A stretch of 33,014 nt of DNA from Mycobacterium intermedium (GCF_002086275.1 NZ_MVHT01000080.1:1-33014); one strand, 5' to 3'; shown: positions 24,325 to 32,775, numbered from the stretch's first letter. Numbers and translations are program-made. The notes: generated by a model not told the origin, from the sequence alone.

Positions 24325-26529
24325 GTGATACGCAATGATCGCAGAGTGACCGATACCGAAGCTCAAGTGCGCGCCGACGAGAACGCCTGGCATCCAGACG
24401 ACTCGGGCCTTGCCGCGCCGCCCGCAGCGACAGCCGACGCGGTCAACGACCGGCTTCCAGAAGATCGTTATCTCAACAGGGAACTGAGCTGGCTGGACTT
24501 CAACGCTCGGGTCCTGGCGCTGGCTGCCGACAGTTCGTTGCCGCTGCTCGAACGAGCGAAGTTTCTGGCGATCTTCGCGTCCAATCTCGATGAGTTCTAC
24601 ATGGTTCGGGTGGCCGGCCTCAAACGGCGTGACGAGATGGGGTTGTCGGTTCGCTCCGCCGACGGTCTGACACCGCGCGAGCAGCTGCGCCTCATCGGCG
24701 AAAAGACCCAGCAGATCGCCATCCGCCACGCGCGTGTGTTCCACGATGTGGTGCTACCGGCTTTCCGCGAGGAAGGCATCTACATCGTCACGTGGAACGA
24801 TCTCGATCAAGCCGAGCGCGACGACCTGTCCGCCTATTTCAACGAACAAGTCTTCCCCGTCCTGACACCACTGGCCGTCGACCCGGCCCACCCGTTCCCC
24901 TTCGTCAGCGGGTTGAGCCTGAACCTGGCGGTCACCGTCAAGCAACCCGAGGACGGAACCCAGCATTTCGCCCGGATCAAGGTCCCCGACAACGTCGAGC
25001 GCTTCGTCCAACTCCGCACGAACCGCAACGCCGAAAACGCAGAAGGCCCAGCACCCCTCCGGTTCCTGCCGATGGAAGAATTGATCGCGGCCTTTCTGCC
25101 GGTGCTGTTCCCCGGCATGGAAATTGTCGAGCACCACGCATTCCGCATCACCCGCAACGCGGACTTCGAAGTCGAAGAGGACCGGGACGAAGACCTACTG
25201 CAGGCGCTGGAGCGGGAGTTGGCCCGCCGGCGTTTCGGTTCGCCGGTGCGACTCGAGGTCGCCGATGACATGACCGAGAGCATGTTGGAGTTGCTGTTGC
25301 GCGAACTGGATGTGCATCCCGGCGATGTCATCGAGGTTCCGGGATTACTCGACCTGTCGTCGCTGTGGCAGATCTATGCTGTCGACCGGCCGGCGCTCAA
25401 GGACCGGGCGTTCGTTCCCGCAACCCATCCCGCGTTCTCCGACCGCGAGACACCCAAGAGCATCTTCGCGACGCTGCGCGAAGGCGATGTGCTGGTTCAT
25501 CATCCGTACGACTCGTTCTCCACCAGCGTGCAGCGCTTCATCGAGGTGGCCGCCTCCGACCCCAACGTGCTTGCGATCAAACAGACCCTGTACCGCACCT
25601 CGGGTGACTCCCCGATCGTGCGGGCGCTGATCGACGCCGCGGAAGCCGGAAAGCAAGTCGTGGCATTGGTGGAGATCAAAGCGCGCTTCGACGAGCAGGC
25701 CAACATCCGGTGGGCACGCACGTTGGAGCAAGCGGGCGTGCACGTGGTTTACGGGCTCGTCGGGCTCAAGACGCACTGCAAGACGTGCCTGGTGGTGCGT
25801 CGCGAAGGTCCGATCATCCGCCGGTATTGCCATATCGGGACCGGCAATTACAACGGCAAGACAGCCCGCCTCTACGAGGATGTCGGCCTGCTGACCGCGG
25901 CGCCGGATATCGGGGCCGACCTCACCGACTTGTTCAATTCGCTCACCGGGTATTCGCGGAAGTTGTCTTACCGCAACCTCTTGGTGGCGCCGCACGGAAT
26001 TCGCACCGGCATCATCGAGCGGGTGGAGCGGGAAGTGGCCGCTCACAAACAAAGCGGTCCCGCCCAGGGACAGGGCCGTATCCGGCTCAAGATGAATGCT
26101 CTGGTCGACGAACAGGTCATCGACGCCCTCTACCGTGCATCGCAGGAGGGAGTGCGGGTAGAGGTCGTGGTACGCGGCATCTGTGCGCTGCGCCCCGGCG
26201 CGGAAGGCTACTCCGAAAACATCTCGGTCCGCTCGATTCTCGGTCGCTTCCTGGAACACTCGCGAATCATCCATTTCAACGCGATCAACGAGTTTTGGAT
26301 CGGCAGCGCCGACATGATGCACCGCAATCTGGACCGCCGCGTCGAGGTGATGGTCCAAGTCAAAGATCCGCGCCTGACCGCTCAGTTGGACGAACTTTTC
26401 GAGTCGGCGCTGGACCCGGCCACGAGGTGCTGGGAACTGGGTAAGGACGGCCAGTGGACGGCCTCGCCACGGGAGGGCCAGAGCGTTCGCGATCACCAGG
26501 TGTCATTGATGGAGCGACACCGCAGCTGA
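24325..26529 (+). CDS. ppk: Polyphosphate kinase
   Basis: Ppk1 reversibly makes inorganic polyphosphate from ATP, a store and signalling polymer in stress and persistence. The long protein shows RYLNRELSWLDFNARVLALA near the start, LAIFASNLDEFYMVRVAGL, then the phosphohistidine core KTHCKT (His484 from this start) and RRYCHIGTGNYNGKTARLYED (His503), and NALVDEQVIDALYRAS and GRFLEHSRIIHF in the C-terminal PLD-like half. About 734 residues result from GTG 24325, aligning with the homologue I recall; an upstream ATG (24295) would add 10 residues. Neither start has a strong Shine-Dalgarno. It lies 78 bases after fbiD and 43 before mutT1. Confidence 0.97.
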   Translation: MIRNDRRVTDTEAQVRADENAWHPDDSGLAAPPAATADAVNDRLPEDRYLNRELSWLDFNARVLALAADSSLPLLERAKFLAIFASNLDEFYMVRVAGLKRRDEMGLSVRSADGLTPREQLRLIGEKTQQIAIRHARVFHDVVLPAFREEGIYIVTWNDLDQAERDDLSAYFNEQVFPVLTPLAVDPAHPFPFVSGLSLNLAVTVKQPEDGTQHFARIKVPDNVERFVQLRTNRNAENAEGPAPLRFLPMEELIAAFLPVLFPGMEIVEHHAFRITRNADFEVEEDRDEDLLQALERELARRRFGSPVRLEVADDMTESMLELLLRELDVHPGDVIEVPGLLDLSSLWQIYAVDRPALKDRAFVPATHPAFSDRETPKSIFATLREGDVLVHHPYDSFSTSVQRFIEVAASDPNVLAIKQTLYRTSGDSPIVRALIDAAEAGKQVVALVEIKARFDEQANIRWARTLEQAGVHVVYGLVGLKTHCKTCLVVRREGPIIRRYCHIGTGNYNGKTARLYEDVGLLTAAPDIGADLTDLFNSLTGYSRKLSYRNLLVAPHGIRTGIIERVEREVAAHKQSGPAQGQGRIRLKMNALVDEQVIDALYRASQEGVRVEVVVRGICALRPGAEGYSENISVRSILGRFLEHSRIIHFNAINEFWIGSADMMHRNLDRRVEVMVQVKDPRLTAQLDELFESALDPATRCWELGKDGQWTASPREGQSVRDHQVSLMERHRS

Positions 26530-26572
26530 CTCTGAGTGCCGAAAAAGGCCGAATTGACTTGCAGGAGTTGAG

Positions 26573-27508
26573 GTGTCGATCCAGAACTCGTCGGCCCGAC
26601 GGTGCTCGGAAGGCCGGATTGTGTATGCCGCAGGCGCGGTATTGTGGCGGCACGCCAAGGGTAAGACCGTCGAGGTCGCCCTGATCCACCGGCCGCGTTA
26701 TGACGACTGGTCGCTGCCCAAGGGCAAGGTGGACCCGGGTGAGACCGCGCCGGTGACAGCAGTGCGCGAGATACTCGAGGAGACCGGGCACAACGCGCAC
26801 CTTGGCCGTCGGCTCGCCACCGTGACGTACCCGGTCGACCAAGGCGTCAAGAAAGTCCACTATTGGGCCGCGCGCAGTACCGGCGGAATCTTCACCCCCG
26901 GTGATGAAGTCGATGAACTGGTCTGGCTGCCGGTTGCCGACGCAATGAAAACGCTCGAATACCCGCAAGACCGAAAGGTTCTGCGCCGGTTCACCAAACA
27001 TCCCGCCGACACGAAAACGGTGTTGATAGTCCGACACGGCACCGCAGGCAGCAAAGCACGTTTCCGCGGCGATGACACCAAACGGCCGCTGGACAAGAAG
27101 GGCCGTGCGCAGGCGGAGGCGCTGGTCGGCCAGTTGCTGGCGTTCGGCGCCACCGACGTCTATTCGGCCGACCGCGTGCGCTGTTATCAGACGGTGGAAC
27201 CGCTAGCCGCGGAACTCGGTGTGGCAATTCGCGACGAGCCCAGCCTCAGCGAAGAGGCCTATGCGAAGAACCCAAAACGCGGCCGGCATCGGGTTCTGCA
27301 AATCGCCGCCCGCAAAGGCACCCCGGTTATCTGCTCCCAGGGCAAGGTAATTCCTGACCTGATCGCCTGGTGGGCGGAACGCGACGGTGTACTCCCGGAC
27401 AAAGCTCGCAACCTCAAAGGCAGTACGTGGGTGATGTCGCTGGCGAACGACCGACTCATTGCGGCCGATCACATCGGTGGCGCGTTGGCCGGCAAAGTGC
27501 GGTCATAA
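26573..27508 (+). CDS. mutT1: MutT1-type Nudix hydrolase / histidine phosphatase fusion
   Basis: A 311-residue two-domain protein. The N-terminal Nudix domain carries an intact Nudix box: Gly51, Glu57, Arg65-Glu66, Glu69-Glu70 and Gly72 (GKVDPGETAPVTAVREILEE). The C-terminal part is a histidine phosphatase (RHG) domain with LIVRHGTAG (Arg154, His155, Gly156). In mycobacteria MutT1 removes oxidised 8-oxo-guanine nucleotides and can hydrolyse diadenosine polyphosphates. GTG 26573 follows AGGAG at good spacing. It is downstream of ppk and ends at a strong bidirectional hairpin shared with hupB. Confidence 0.96.
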   Translation: MSIQNSSARRCSEGRIVYAAGAVLWRHAKGKTVEVALIHRPRYDDWSLPKGKVDPGETAPVTAVREILEETGHNAHLGRRLATVTYPVDQGVKKVHYWAARSTGGIFTPGDEVDELVWLPVADAMKTLEYPQDRKVLRRFTKHPADTKTVLIVRHGTAGSKARFRGDDTKRPLDKKGRAQAEALVGQLLAFGATDVYSADRVRCYQTVEPLAAELGVAIRDEPSLSEEAYAKNPKRGRHRVLQIAARKGTPVICSQGKVIPDLIAWWAERDGVLPDKARNLKGSTWVMSLANDRLIAADHIGGALAGKVRS

Positions 27509-27509
27509 C

Positions 27510-27558
27510 ACGCAAATACCCTTCGGTGGCATCGCTGCCACCCGAAGGGTATTTGCGT
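27510..27558. terminator. Long bidirectional hairpin terminator between mutT1 and hupB
   Basis: ACGCAAATACCCTTCGG and the following five bases (27510-27531) pair with 27536-27558, forming a 22-bp stem with one bulged C and a 4-base loop (TCGC). T-rich flanks lie on both sides. It sits between two convergent genes (mutT1 stop 27508, hupB stop 27569), so it can end both transcripts. Confidence 0.85.
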
Positions 27559-27568
27559 TTGCGTCGAC

Positions 27569-28222
27569 TTACTTGCGACCGCGGCGCGCGCTCGTGGCCT
27601 TCTTGGCCGGAGCCTTCTTGGCCGGAGCCTTGCTTGCGGCCTTCTTGGCCGGAGCCTTCGTCGCAGCCTTTTTCGCCGTGGTCTTGGTCGCGGCCTTCTT
27701 GGCGGGAGCCTTGGTCGCGGCCTTCTTGGCGGGAGCCTTGGTCGCGGCCTTCTTGGCGGGAGCCTTGGTCGCGGCCTTCTTGGCCGGAGCCTTCGTCGCG
27801 GCCTTCTTGGCCGGAGCCTTGGTCGCGGCCTTCTTGGCCGGAGCCTTGGTCGCGGCCTTCTTCGCCGGAGCCTTCTTGGCCGCCTTCTTGGCGCCGCCAG
27901 CCGATACGCCGCGCTTGACTGCGGGCCCGTCAGCCGGGAGCTTTTGTGCGCCAGACACAACCGCTTTGAATTGGGCGCCCGGGCGGAAAGCCGGAACCGA
28001 TGTCGGCTTCACCTTCACCGTCTCACCGGTACGCGGATTACGGGCCACACGAGCCGCGCGGCGACGCTGTTCGAAAACACCGAACCCGGTAATCGTGACG
28101 CTGTCGCCCTTGTGCACAGCGCGCACAATCGTGTCGACAATGTTCTCGACAGCGGCGGTCGCCTGTCGGCGGTCCGAGCCCAATTTCTGTGTGAGCACAT
28201 CTATGAGCTCTGCTTTGTTCAT
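27569..28222 (-). CDS. hupB: DNA-binding protein HU (HupB) with Lys/Ala/Pro tail
   Basis: Residues 1-90 are a standard HU fold (MNKAELIDVLTQKLGSD, TITGFGVFEQRRRAARVARNPRTGE), which bends DNA and compacts the nucleoid. From about residue 111 a histone-H1-like tail follows, rich in Lys-Ala-Pro and built of 9-residue units, PAKKAATKA, with six perfect copies and several degenerate ones. In mycobacteria HupB (MDP1) is also linked to iron storage and growth control. The total of 217 residues is normal. ATG 28222 follows GGAGGG. The tail is encoded by 27-bp tandem repeats, so its length may vary between strains. Confidence 0.97.
   Translation of the reverse strand: MNKAELIDVLTQKLGSDRRQATAAVENIVDTIVRAVHKGDSVTITGFGVFEQRRRAARVARNPRTGETVKVKPTSVPAFRPGAQFKAVVSGAQKLPADGPAVKRGVSAGGAKKAAKKAPAKKAATKAPAKKAATKAPAKKAATKAPAKKAATKAPAKKAATKAPAKKAATKAPAKKAATKTTAKKAATKAPAKKAASKAPAKKAPAKKATSARRGRK
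27593..27890 (-). repeat. 27-bp tandem repeats encoding the HupB tail
   Basis: The plus strand shows tandem copies of about 27 bases (GCCTTCTTGGC, GGAGCC and GGTCGCG blocks) that encode PAKKAATKA. Six units are perfect at protein level, with degenerate units on both sides. Neighbouring copies differ by single synonymous bases such as GGCGGGA versus GGCCGGA, which indicates unit duplication followed by drift. Confidence 0.85.
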
Positions 28223-28271
28223 CCAACCCTCCGAAGCAAGTGGTCCACGTTTTGGAACCGACTAGGGAACT

Positions 28272-28301
28272 ACGGTAAACCCTTACCCAGCAAATTGCCA
28301 A
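28272..28301 (-). promoter_or_regulatory. Candidate hupB promoter
   Basis: On the minus strand TTGGCA (28301-28296) and TACCGT (28277-28272) are separated by 18 bases, near-consensus SigA spacing, and would give a leader of roughly 40 bases before the hupB GGAGGG. This is a pattern match only. Confidence 0.35.
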
Positions 28302-28435
28302 GAGCCACGCGCAATTTCAGGACCGCGCAATCGGCATTTTGGGAATCCGATTGCCGCCCTTGACCGGTGGCGCGCCCTCAATATCGGCTTGGTTTAGGTG
28401 TGCTTCGGAAGGCTGTCAGGGCAGAATTGGACCCG

Positions 28436-29032
28436 TCAGGGGATGGGCAAAGTGCGCGGTTTCCAGTCCGGTCGCGCCGCCTCGAAAGCTTCGATTTCAT
28501 CGAGTTTCCGCAGCGTAAGGCCTATATCGTCGAGACCCTCGAGCAGTCGCCACCGGGTGTGATCGTCAATCCTGAACGGCAGCACCGCTGTTCCCGCGGT
28601 GATATTTCGATCTTGAAGATTGGCAGTGATTTCCAGGCCCGGGCTCTGCTCGATGAGCTTCCAGAGAAGTTCGACACCGTCCTGGTCGACTTCGGCCGCC
28701 AGCAGGCCGGCCTTGCCTGCATTGCCGCGAAAGATGTCGCCGAATCGGGAGGAGATAACCACCCGGAAGCCGTAGTCCATGAGCGCCCAGACGGCGTGCT
28801 CTCGCGACGATCCGGTGCCGAAATCGGGTCCTGCGACCAACACTGAACCCCGGTCAAATGGGCTGAGATTTAGCACGAATGAGGGATCCGAGCGCCAACT
28901 CGCGAACAAGCCGTCCTCGAAACCCGTTCGGGTTACGCGCTTCAAGAAGGCCGCCGGAATGATCTGGTCGGTGTCGACATTGGACCTCCGCAGGGGCACT
29001 CCGATGCCGGTGTGGGTGTGAAAAGCTTCCAT
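28436..29032 (-). CDS. leuD: 3-isopropylmalate dehydratase small subunit
   Basis: LeuD pairs with LeuC to isomerise 2-isopropylmalate to 3-isopropylmalate in leucine synthesis. The 198-residue swivel-domain protein shows GVPLRRSNVDTDQIIPAAFLKRV near the start, the substrate-recognition segment DFGTGSSREHAVWAL, and SSRFGDIFRGNAGKAGLL. It begins with ATG at 29032, 55 bases downstream of leuC, with which it should be co-transcribed. Length is normal. Confidence 0.97.
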   Translation of the reverse strand: MEAFHTHTGIGVPLRRSNVDTDQIIPAAFLKRVTRTGFEDGLFASWRSDPSFVLNLSPFDRGSVLVAGPDFGTGSSREHAVWALMDYGFRVVISSRFGDIFRGNAGKAGLLAAEVDQDGVELLWKLIEQSPGLEITANLQDRNITAGTAVLPFRIDDHTRWRLLEGLDDIGLTLRKLDEIEAFEAARPDWKPRTLPIP

Positions 29033-29087
29033 GTTCTGCCCGGTTCTTTCTCGTTCGGTCTCGTTCTTGGCCCTATTTGCCTGGGTT

Positions 29088-30491
29088 TCAATTCAAGTCA
29101 GCCGGCGCGGACAGCCTGCCGCGCACCGCGGTCGCGGCAGCAACCGCCGGCGACACCAAATGCGTACGGCCGCCTTTACCCTGCCGCCCTTCGAAGTTGC
29201 GGTTGGAAGTCGCCGCGCACCGCTCTCCGGGAGAGAGTTGATCGGGGTTCATCCCCAAGCACATCGAGCATCCCGCTTGCCGCCAGTCGGCACCTGCGGT
29301 GATAAAAATCTCACTGAGGCCTTCTTCTTCGGCCTGCGCCCGTACCCGCATGGAGCCCGGGACGATCAGCATTCGTACGCCGTCGGCGACCTTGCGACCG
29401 CGCAGCACCTCGGCCACCACCCGTAGGTCTTCGATACGACCGTTGGTACATGACCCGACGAACACGGCATCCACCGCGATATCGCGCATCGCGGTGCCCG
29501 GTCGAAGGTCCATGTACGCCAATGCCTTTTCAGCGGCCTGCCGTTCGGCGTCGTCGGTCATCAGCTCCGGATCCGGTACCGCACCCGCCAGCGGCACACC
29601 CTGGCCGGGATTTGTGCCCCAGGTCACGAAGGGACTCAGCGAGGCCGCGTCCAGGTACACCTCGGTGTCAAAGACCGCGTCGGGATCGCTGTGCAGTTGT
29701 TGCCAGTAGGCCAGTGCGGCGTCCCATTCGGCACCCTTGGGCGCGTGCGGACGGCCGCGGAGGTATTCGTAGGTGGTCTCATCCGGGGCCACCATGCCGG
29801 CGCGAGCACCGGCTTCGATGCTCATGTTGCAGATCGTCATCCGGCCTTCCATGGACAGCGATTCGATAGCGCTGCCCCGATATTCGATGACGTGCCCCTG
29901 TCCGCCGCCGGTGCCGATCTTGGCGATCAACGCAAGGATGATGTCTTTGGCCGATACGCCGGCGGGCAATTGACCGTCCACATTGACCGCCATCGTCTTG
30001 AACGGCCGCAGTGGCAACGTCTGGGTGGCCAGCACGTGCTCGACCTCAGAAGTGCCGATTCCCATTGCGATTGCACCGAAAGCGCCATGGGTCGAGGTGT
30101 GGCTGTCGCCACACACGATCGTCATTCCCGGCTGCGTCAGGCCCAGTTGCGGTCCGACGACATGGACGATGCCTTGCTCGATGTCACCCATGGGATGCAG
30201 GCGGACACCGAATTCCGCGCAGTTGCGGCGCAACGTCTCAACCTGTGTGCGAGAAATCACATCGGCGATCGGCTTGTCGATGTCGACGGTTGGGACGTTG
30301 TGGTCCTCAGTGGCGATCGTCAGGTCCGGCCGCCGCACCGGTCGCCCGGCTAACCGCAGACCGTCGAAAGCCTGTGGGCTGGTCACCTCGTGCACGAGGT
30401 GGAGATCGATGTAGATCAAGTCGGGTGCGCCGTCTTCACCGCGAACCACAACATGGTCGTCCCAAACCTTCTCAGCCAGCGTGCGCGCCAT
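29088..30491 (-). CDS. leuC: 3-isopropylmalate dehydratase large subunit
   Basis: The large aconitase-family subunit (467 residues) carries the [4Fe-4S] cluster. Cysteine ligands are seen in VFVGSCTNGRIEDL and in CSMCLGMNPDQL, and other active-site segments include CGDSHTSTHGAFGAIAMGIGTSEVEHVLATQ and GERCAATSNRNFEGRQG. The start ATG at 30491 has a GAGG upstream (MARTLAEKVW). It is divergent from the IclR-type regulator gene, the arrangement known for LtbR/NdgR-like regulators of leucine biosynthesis in actinobacteria. Confidence 0.98.
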   Translation of the reverse strand: MARTLAEKVWDDHVVVRGEDGAPDLIYIDLHLVHEVTSPQAFDGLRLAGRPVRRPDLTIATEDHNVPTVDIDKPIADVISRTQVETLRRNCAEFGVRLHPMGDIEQGIVHVVGPQLGLTQPGMTIVCGDSHTSTHGAFGAIAMGIGTSEVEHVLATQTLPLRPFKTMAVNVDGQLPAGVSAKDIILALIAKIGTGGGQGHVIEYRGSAIESLSMEGRMTICNMSIEAGARAGMVAPDETTYEYLRGRPHAPKGAEWDAALAYWQQLHSDPDAVFDTEVYLDAASLSPFVTWGTNPGQGVPLAGAVPDPELMTDDAERQAAEKALAYMDLRPGTAMRDIAVDAVFVGSCTNGRIEDLRVVAEVLRGRKVADGVRMLIVPGSMRVRAQAEEEGLSEIFITAGADWRQAGCSMCLGMNPDQLSPGERCAATSNRNFEGRQGKGGRTHLVSPAVAAATAVRGRLSAPADLN

Positions 30492-30540
30492 CTCTGCCTC
30501 ACTTCGTTCCTTCGCGCCGCGCCGATCAATCAGGCTGTGA

Positions 30541-30578
30541 TCTCAGAATGCGAGACGCTAGTATCTCTCTGTGAGACA
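30541..30578. promoter_or_regulatory. TCTC/GAGA half-site cluster between leuC and iclR (putative operator and promoter)
   Basis: TCTC (30541) and GAGA (30552) form one inverted pair around AGAATGC. A second pair, TCTC (30566) and GAGA (30573), surrounds TGT and overlaps the iclR start. A TAGTAT -10 element (30559-30564) lies between them, and TAGCGT on the opposite strand (30560-30555) could serve leuC. Repeated inverted half-sites overlapping divergent promoters suggest autoregulation plus control of leuCD by the adjacent IclR protein. The binding is inferred. Confidence 0.5.
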
Positions 30579-31272
30579 GCATAGCGGTATCGGCGTCCTC
30601 GACAAAGCCGTCGTCGTATTGCACGCGATCGCGGAATCCCCCTGCGCACTAGCCGAACTGTGTGAGCGAACGGGCCTACCGCGGGCCACGACGTATCGAT
30701 TGGCGGCCGCGCTCGAGGTCCACCGCCTGCTGGGGCGCGACGAAGCCGGCCGCTGGCATCTGGGGCCCGCAGTCAGCGAGCTTGCGGCCCACGTCACCGA
30801 TCCGCTGCTGGCAGCCAGCGCGGAAGTGCTGTCTCAGTTGCGAGAGACCACCGGAGAAAGCGTGCAGTTGTACCGCCGCGAAGGGACCACACGAGTCTGT
30901 GTGGCCGCGTTGGAACCGTCGGCGGGGCTTCGCGATACGGTCCCGGTCGGGGCGCGGTTGCCGATGACGGCGGGCTCGGGGGCCAAAGTGCTCCTCGCCT
31001 ACAGCGACACTGAAACCCAACAGGCGGTCTTGCCGTCAGCCACGTTCACCGACCGCGTGCTGGCCGAAGTGCGGCGACGCGGCTGGGCGCAAAGTGTGGC
31101 CGAGCGTGAACCGGGGGTGGCCAGTGTGTCCGCGCCGGTGCGCGATAGCCGTGGCACTGTGGTGGCGGCGATTTCGGTCTCCGGCCCCATAGACCGAATG
31201 GGGCGGCGTCCCGGGGCGCGTTGGGCCGCCGACCTGTTGGCCGCCGCCGACGCACTCACCCGCCGGCTCTAG
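30571..31272 (+). CDS. IclR-family transcriptional regulator of leuCD (LtbR/NdgR-like)
   Basis: A 233-residue IclR-type regulator. The N-terminal winged helix-turn-helix (LAELCERTGLPRATTYRLAAALEVHRLLGRD, about 27-58) is followed by an effector-binding domain ending in APVRDSRGTVVAAISVSGP. Orthologues beside leuCD in actinobacteria control leucine and other amino acid genes. It starts with GTG at 30571, exactly 7 bases after the last T of a TAGTAT -10 element, and has no Shine-Dalgarno, so the mRNA is probably leaderless. It corresponds in position to Rv2989 of M. tuberculosis. Confidence 0.93.
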   Translation: MRQHSGIGVLDKAVVVLHAIAESPCALAELCERTGLPRATTYRLAAALEVHRLLGRDEAGRWHLGPAVSELAAHVTDPLLAASAEVLSQLRETTGESVQLYRREGTTRVCVAALEPSAGLRDTVPVGARLPMTAGSGAKVLLAYSDTETQQAVLPSATFTDRVLAEVRRRGWAQSVAEREPGVASVSAPVRDSRGTVVAAISVSGPIDRMGRRPGARWAADLLAAADALTRRL

Positions 31273-31434
31273 CGGGAGGGCGCTGGGCTGAGCGCGATAA
31301 GGCTGGCTGGGTTGGCATCGAAGAACGGCGCGCGTGCGCGTCAGCGTATGGGAGCGCTACATCACCGCAAGCTCGGCCTGCCGTCTATGCCCGTCGGCGG
31401 CACCGCCCCCGCCGCCGGCCAGACCCGCCGAAAA

Positions 31435-31479
31435 ACGTAAAAGTCCCCCACTTTCGTGGTGAAATGAATGACTTTACGT
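31435..31479. promoter_or_regulatory. Nested inverted repeat upstream of the second IclR gene
   Basis: ACGTAAAAGTC (31435-31445) pairs with GACTTTACGT (31470-31479) with one bulged base. Inside it CCAC (31448-31451) pairs with GTGG (31456-31459) across TTTC. There is no T-run after either arm in the plus direction, so it does not look like a simple intrinsic terminator. It lies about 90 bases before the second IclR start and could be an operator or a structured leader element. Confidence 0.5.
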
Positions 31480-31528
31480 CTGCGCGGCATGATCGGGCGA
31501 TGCCGAGTTAATTGACAAATATCTGACG

Positions 31529-31534
31529 TAGAAT
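31529..31534 (+). promoter_or_regulatory. Candidate -10 element for the second IclR gene
   Basis: TAGAAT fits the TANNNT consensus and would start transcription about 26 bases before the ATG. A TTGACA at 31512-31517 is too close (11 bases) to act as its -35. Confidence 0.4.
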
Positions 31535-31566
31535 TGATGCATTTCTGACATTCGACGAGGAGCGAG

Positions 31567-32484
31567 ATGCCCAAACCCCGCCCAGACGACGGCAGTCAGC
31601 GGCCCGGATCGCCGCCGACTGACCGAGTAGTGGCAGTCCTCGAAGTCCTGGCGACCCAGCACGAGCCGAGTTCGGTCGCGTCAATCGCCTCCCGACTGGA
31701 GCTCAACCGATCGACCGCGACATCGATCCTGCTCTCGCTTGAAAAGGCCGGGTGGGTGACTCGGCAGTCGGATCGCCGATACACCTTGGGGCCGGGGCTT
31801 ATCGCCGTCGCCGATGCAGTGCACCAAGCGTTCCCCGTTTCATCCGATATCAGCCACACCCTCGAGGAATTGGCGCAACGCGCGGGTTGCGGAGCAACGC
31901 TGGCCTGGGTCGGTACCACTGACATGACCTTCCTCGCCAGCGTCCCCGGCAGGCGCAAGATGCCGGCCGGGGTCAGTGTCGGCCTCCGGTTGCCCGTAGG
32001 CGCGCCCGCCTGCGCGGCGGTGATCGCGCACCGCGATGCGCACGCACGCCGCGAGTGGCTGGACACGGCGAAGCCTGGTGATAAGCCCATCCTTGAGGAT
32101 GTGCTGTCACAAATACATTCGAGCGGCGTGGCGGTTTACGGGTTGGGTGAGTCAGACCCAATGGTGCTTGACTTGCTTGGCGAGGTAGCCGAACTGCTGA
32201 CGGAGAACCCGCAGCGCAGCTCGCTACGGCGGCGAATGTTCAGGTTGTTCTCCGAGCTCGCCCCAATCCCTTACACCGAAGAGCAACTCGCCTCTGAGCG
32301 GCCACTGTCAATCGGTTTCCTATCGGCTGCGGTATTCGCTGACGGCAAGGCAAGTTACGAGCTGCAGCTCGGGCCGTTGTTGCCGGAAGTCGGCCGATCG
32401 GAGCGTGACCGCTATATCAATGAGCTCCGCGCGACGGCGGACAAGCTCAGCACCGGCGCAAAGGCCTTGCACCGCAAGGGTTGA
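31567..32484 (+). CDS. IclR-family transcriptional regulator, accessory
   Basis: A 305-residue regulator with an IclR-like winged helix-turn-helix (TDRVVAVLEVLATQHEPSSVASIASRLELNRSTATSILLSLEKAGWVTRQ, about 18-67), then TLGPGLIAVADAV and an effector-domain region whose LRLPVGAPACAAVIA resembles the IclR ligand pocket edge. It is longer than usual (about 250-270) and its C-terminal half is divergent. ATG 31567 is preceded by GAGGAG. No metabolic gene is adjacent on the right within the window, so the target is unknown. I do not recall it at this site in M. tuberculosis. Confidence 0.88.
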   Translation: MPKPRPDDGSQRPGSPPTDRVVAVLEVLATQHEPSSVASIASRLELNRSTATSILLSLEKAGWVTRQSDRRYTLGPGLIAVADAVHQAFPVSSDISHTLEELAQRAGCGATLAWVGTTDMTFLASVPGRRKMPAGVSVGLRLPVGAPACAAVIAHRDAHARREWLDTAKPGDKPILEDVLSQIHSSGVAVYGLGESDPMVLDLLGEVAELLTENPQRSSLRRRMFRLFSELAPIPYTEEQLASERPLSIGFLSAAVFADGKASYELQLGPLLPEVGRSERDRYINELRATADKLSTGAKALHRKG

Positions 32485-32649
32485 CGATCGACCCCGGCAA
32501 GACCAGTGAACGCGGCTGTCCTTCGATCCGGCCGCACTCGTGGTGACAGCGGACAGGTCAGGCAAGGGTTGTCCTGCGGGTGCGAAGTTATAGAGGTAGA
32601 GCGCAACAACCGTTAGGCAGGGTTATTTCCCGCGGGCGAAGGTTCTGTT

Positions 32650-32775
32650 TCAGCCATTACCGTCGGCGAGGAACCAGTCGCCGATGGTGTCGACCCGCTC
32701 ACCCAACAACCCGGCGGCCGCGTCGATGCCGTTGTGGCGCAACCCCAATCCTGACCAACCCGAGACCAGACAGCA
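32650..32775 (-). pseudogene. Possible C-terminal remnant of a degraded gene
   Basis: A 41-codon minus-strand stretch between two stops reads as protein-like sequence (GLRHNGIDAAAGLLGERVD, then TIGDWFLADGNG and stop) with no start codon or ribosome-binding site. The composition looks like the end of a real protein rather than a random frame, but I cannot name a family. Confidence 0.25.

Noticed and set aside
25345..26496. 383-codon minus-strand open frame
   Set aside because: Antisense of ppk; no domain is recognisable.
27593..27890. Regular tandem repeats that might suggest a CRISPR array
   Set aside because: The repeats are contiguous, coding and have no unique spacers; they encode the HupB tail.
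31435..31479. Inverted repeat as a terminator for the first IclR gene
   Set aside because: It has no downstream T-run and lies about 160 bases after the stop, so a terminator role is not supported, although not excluded.
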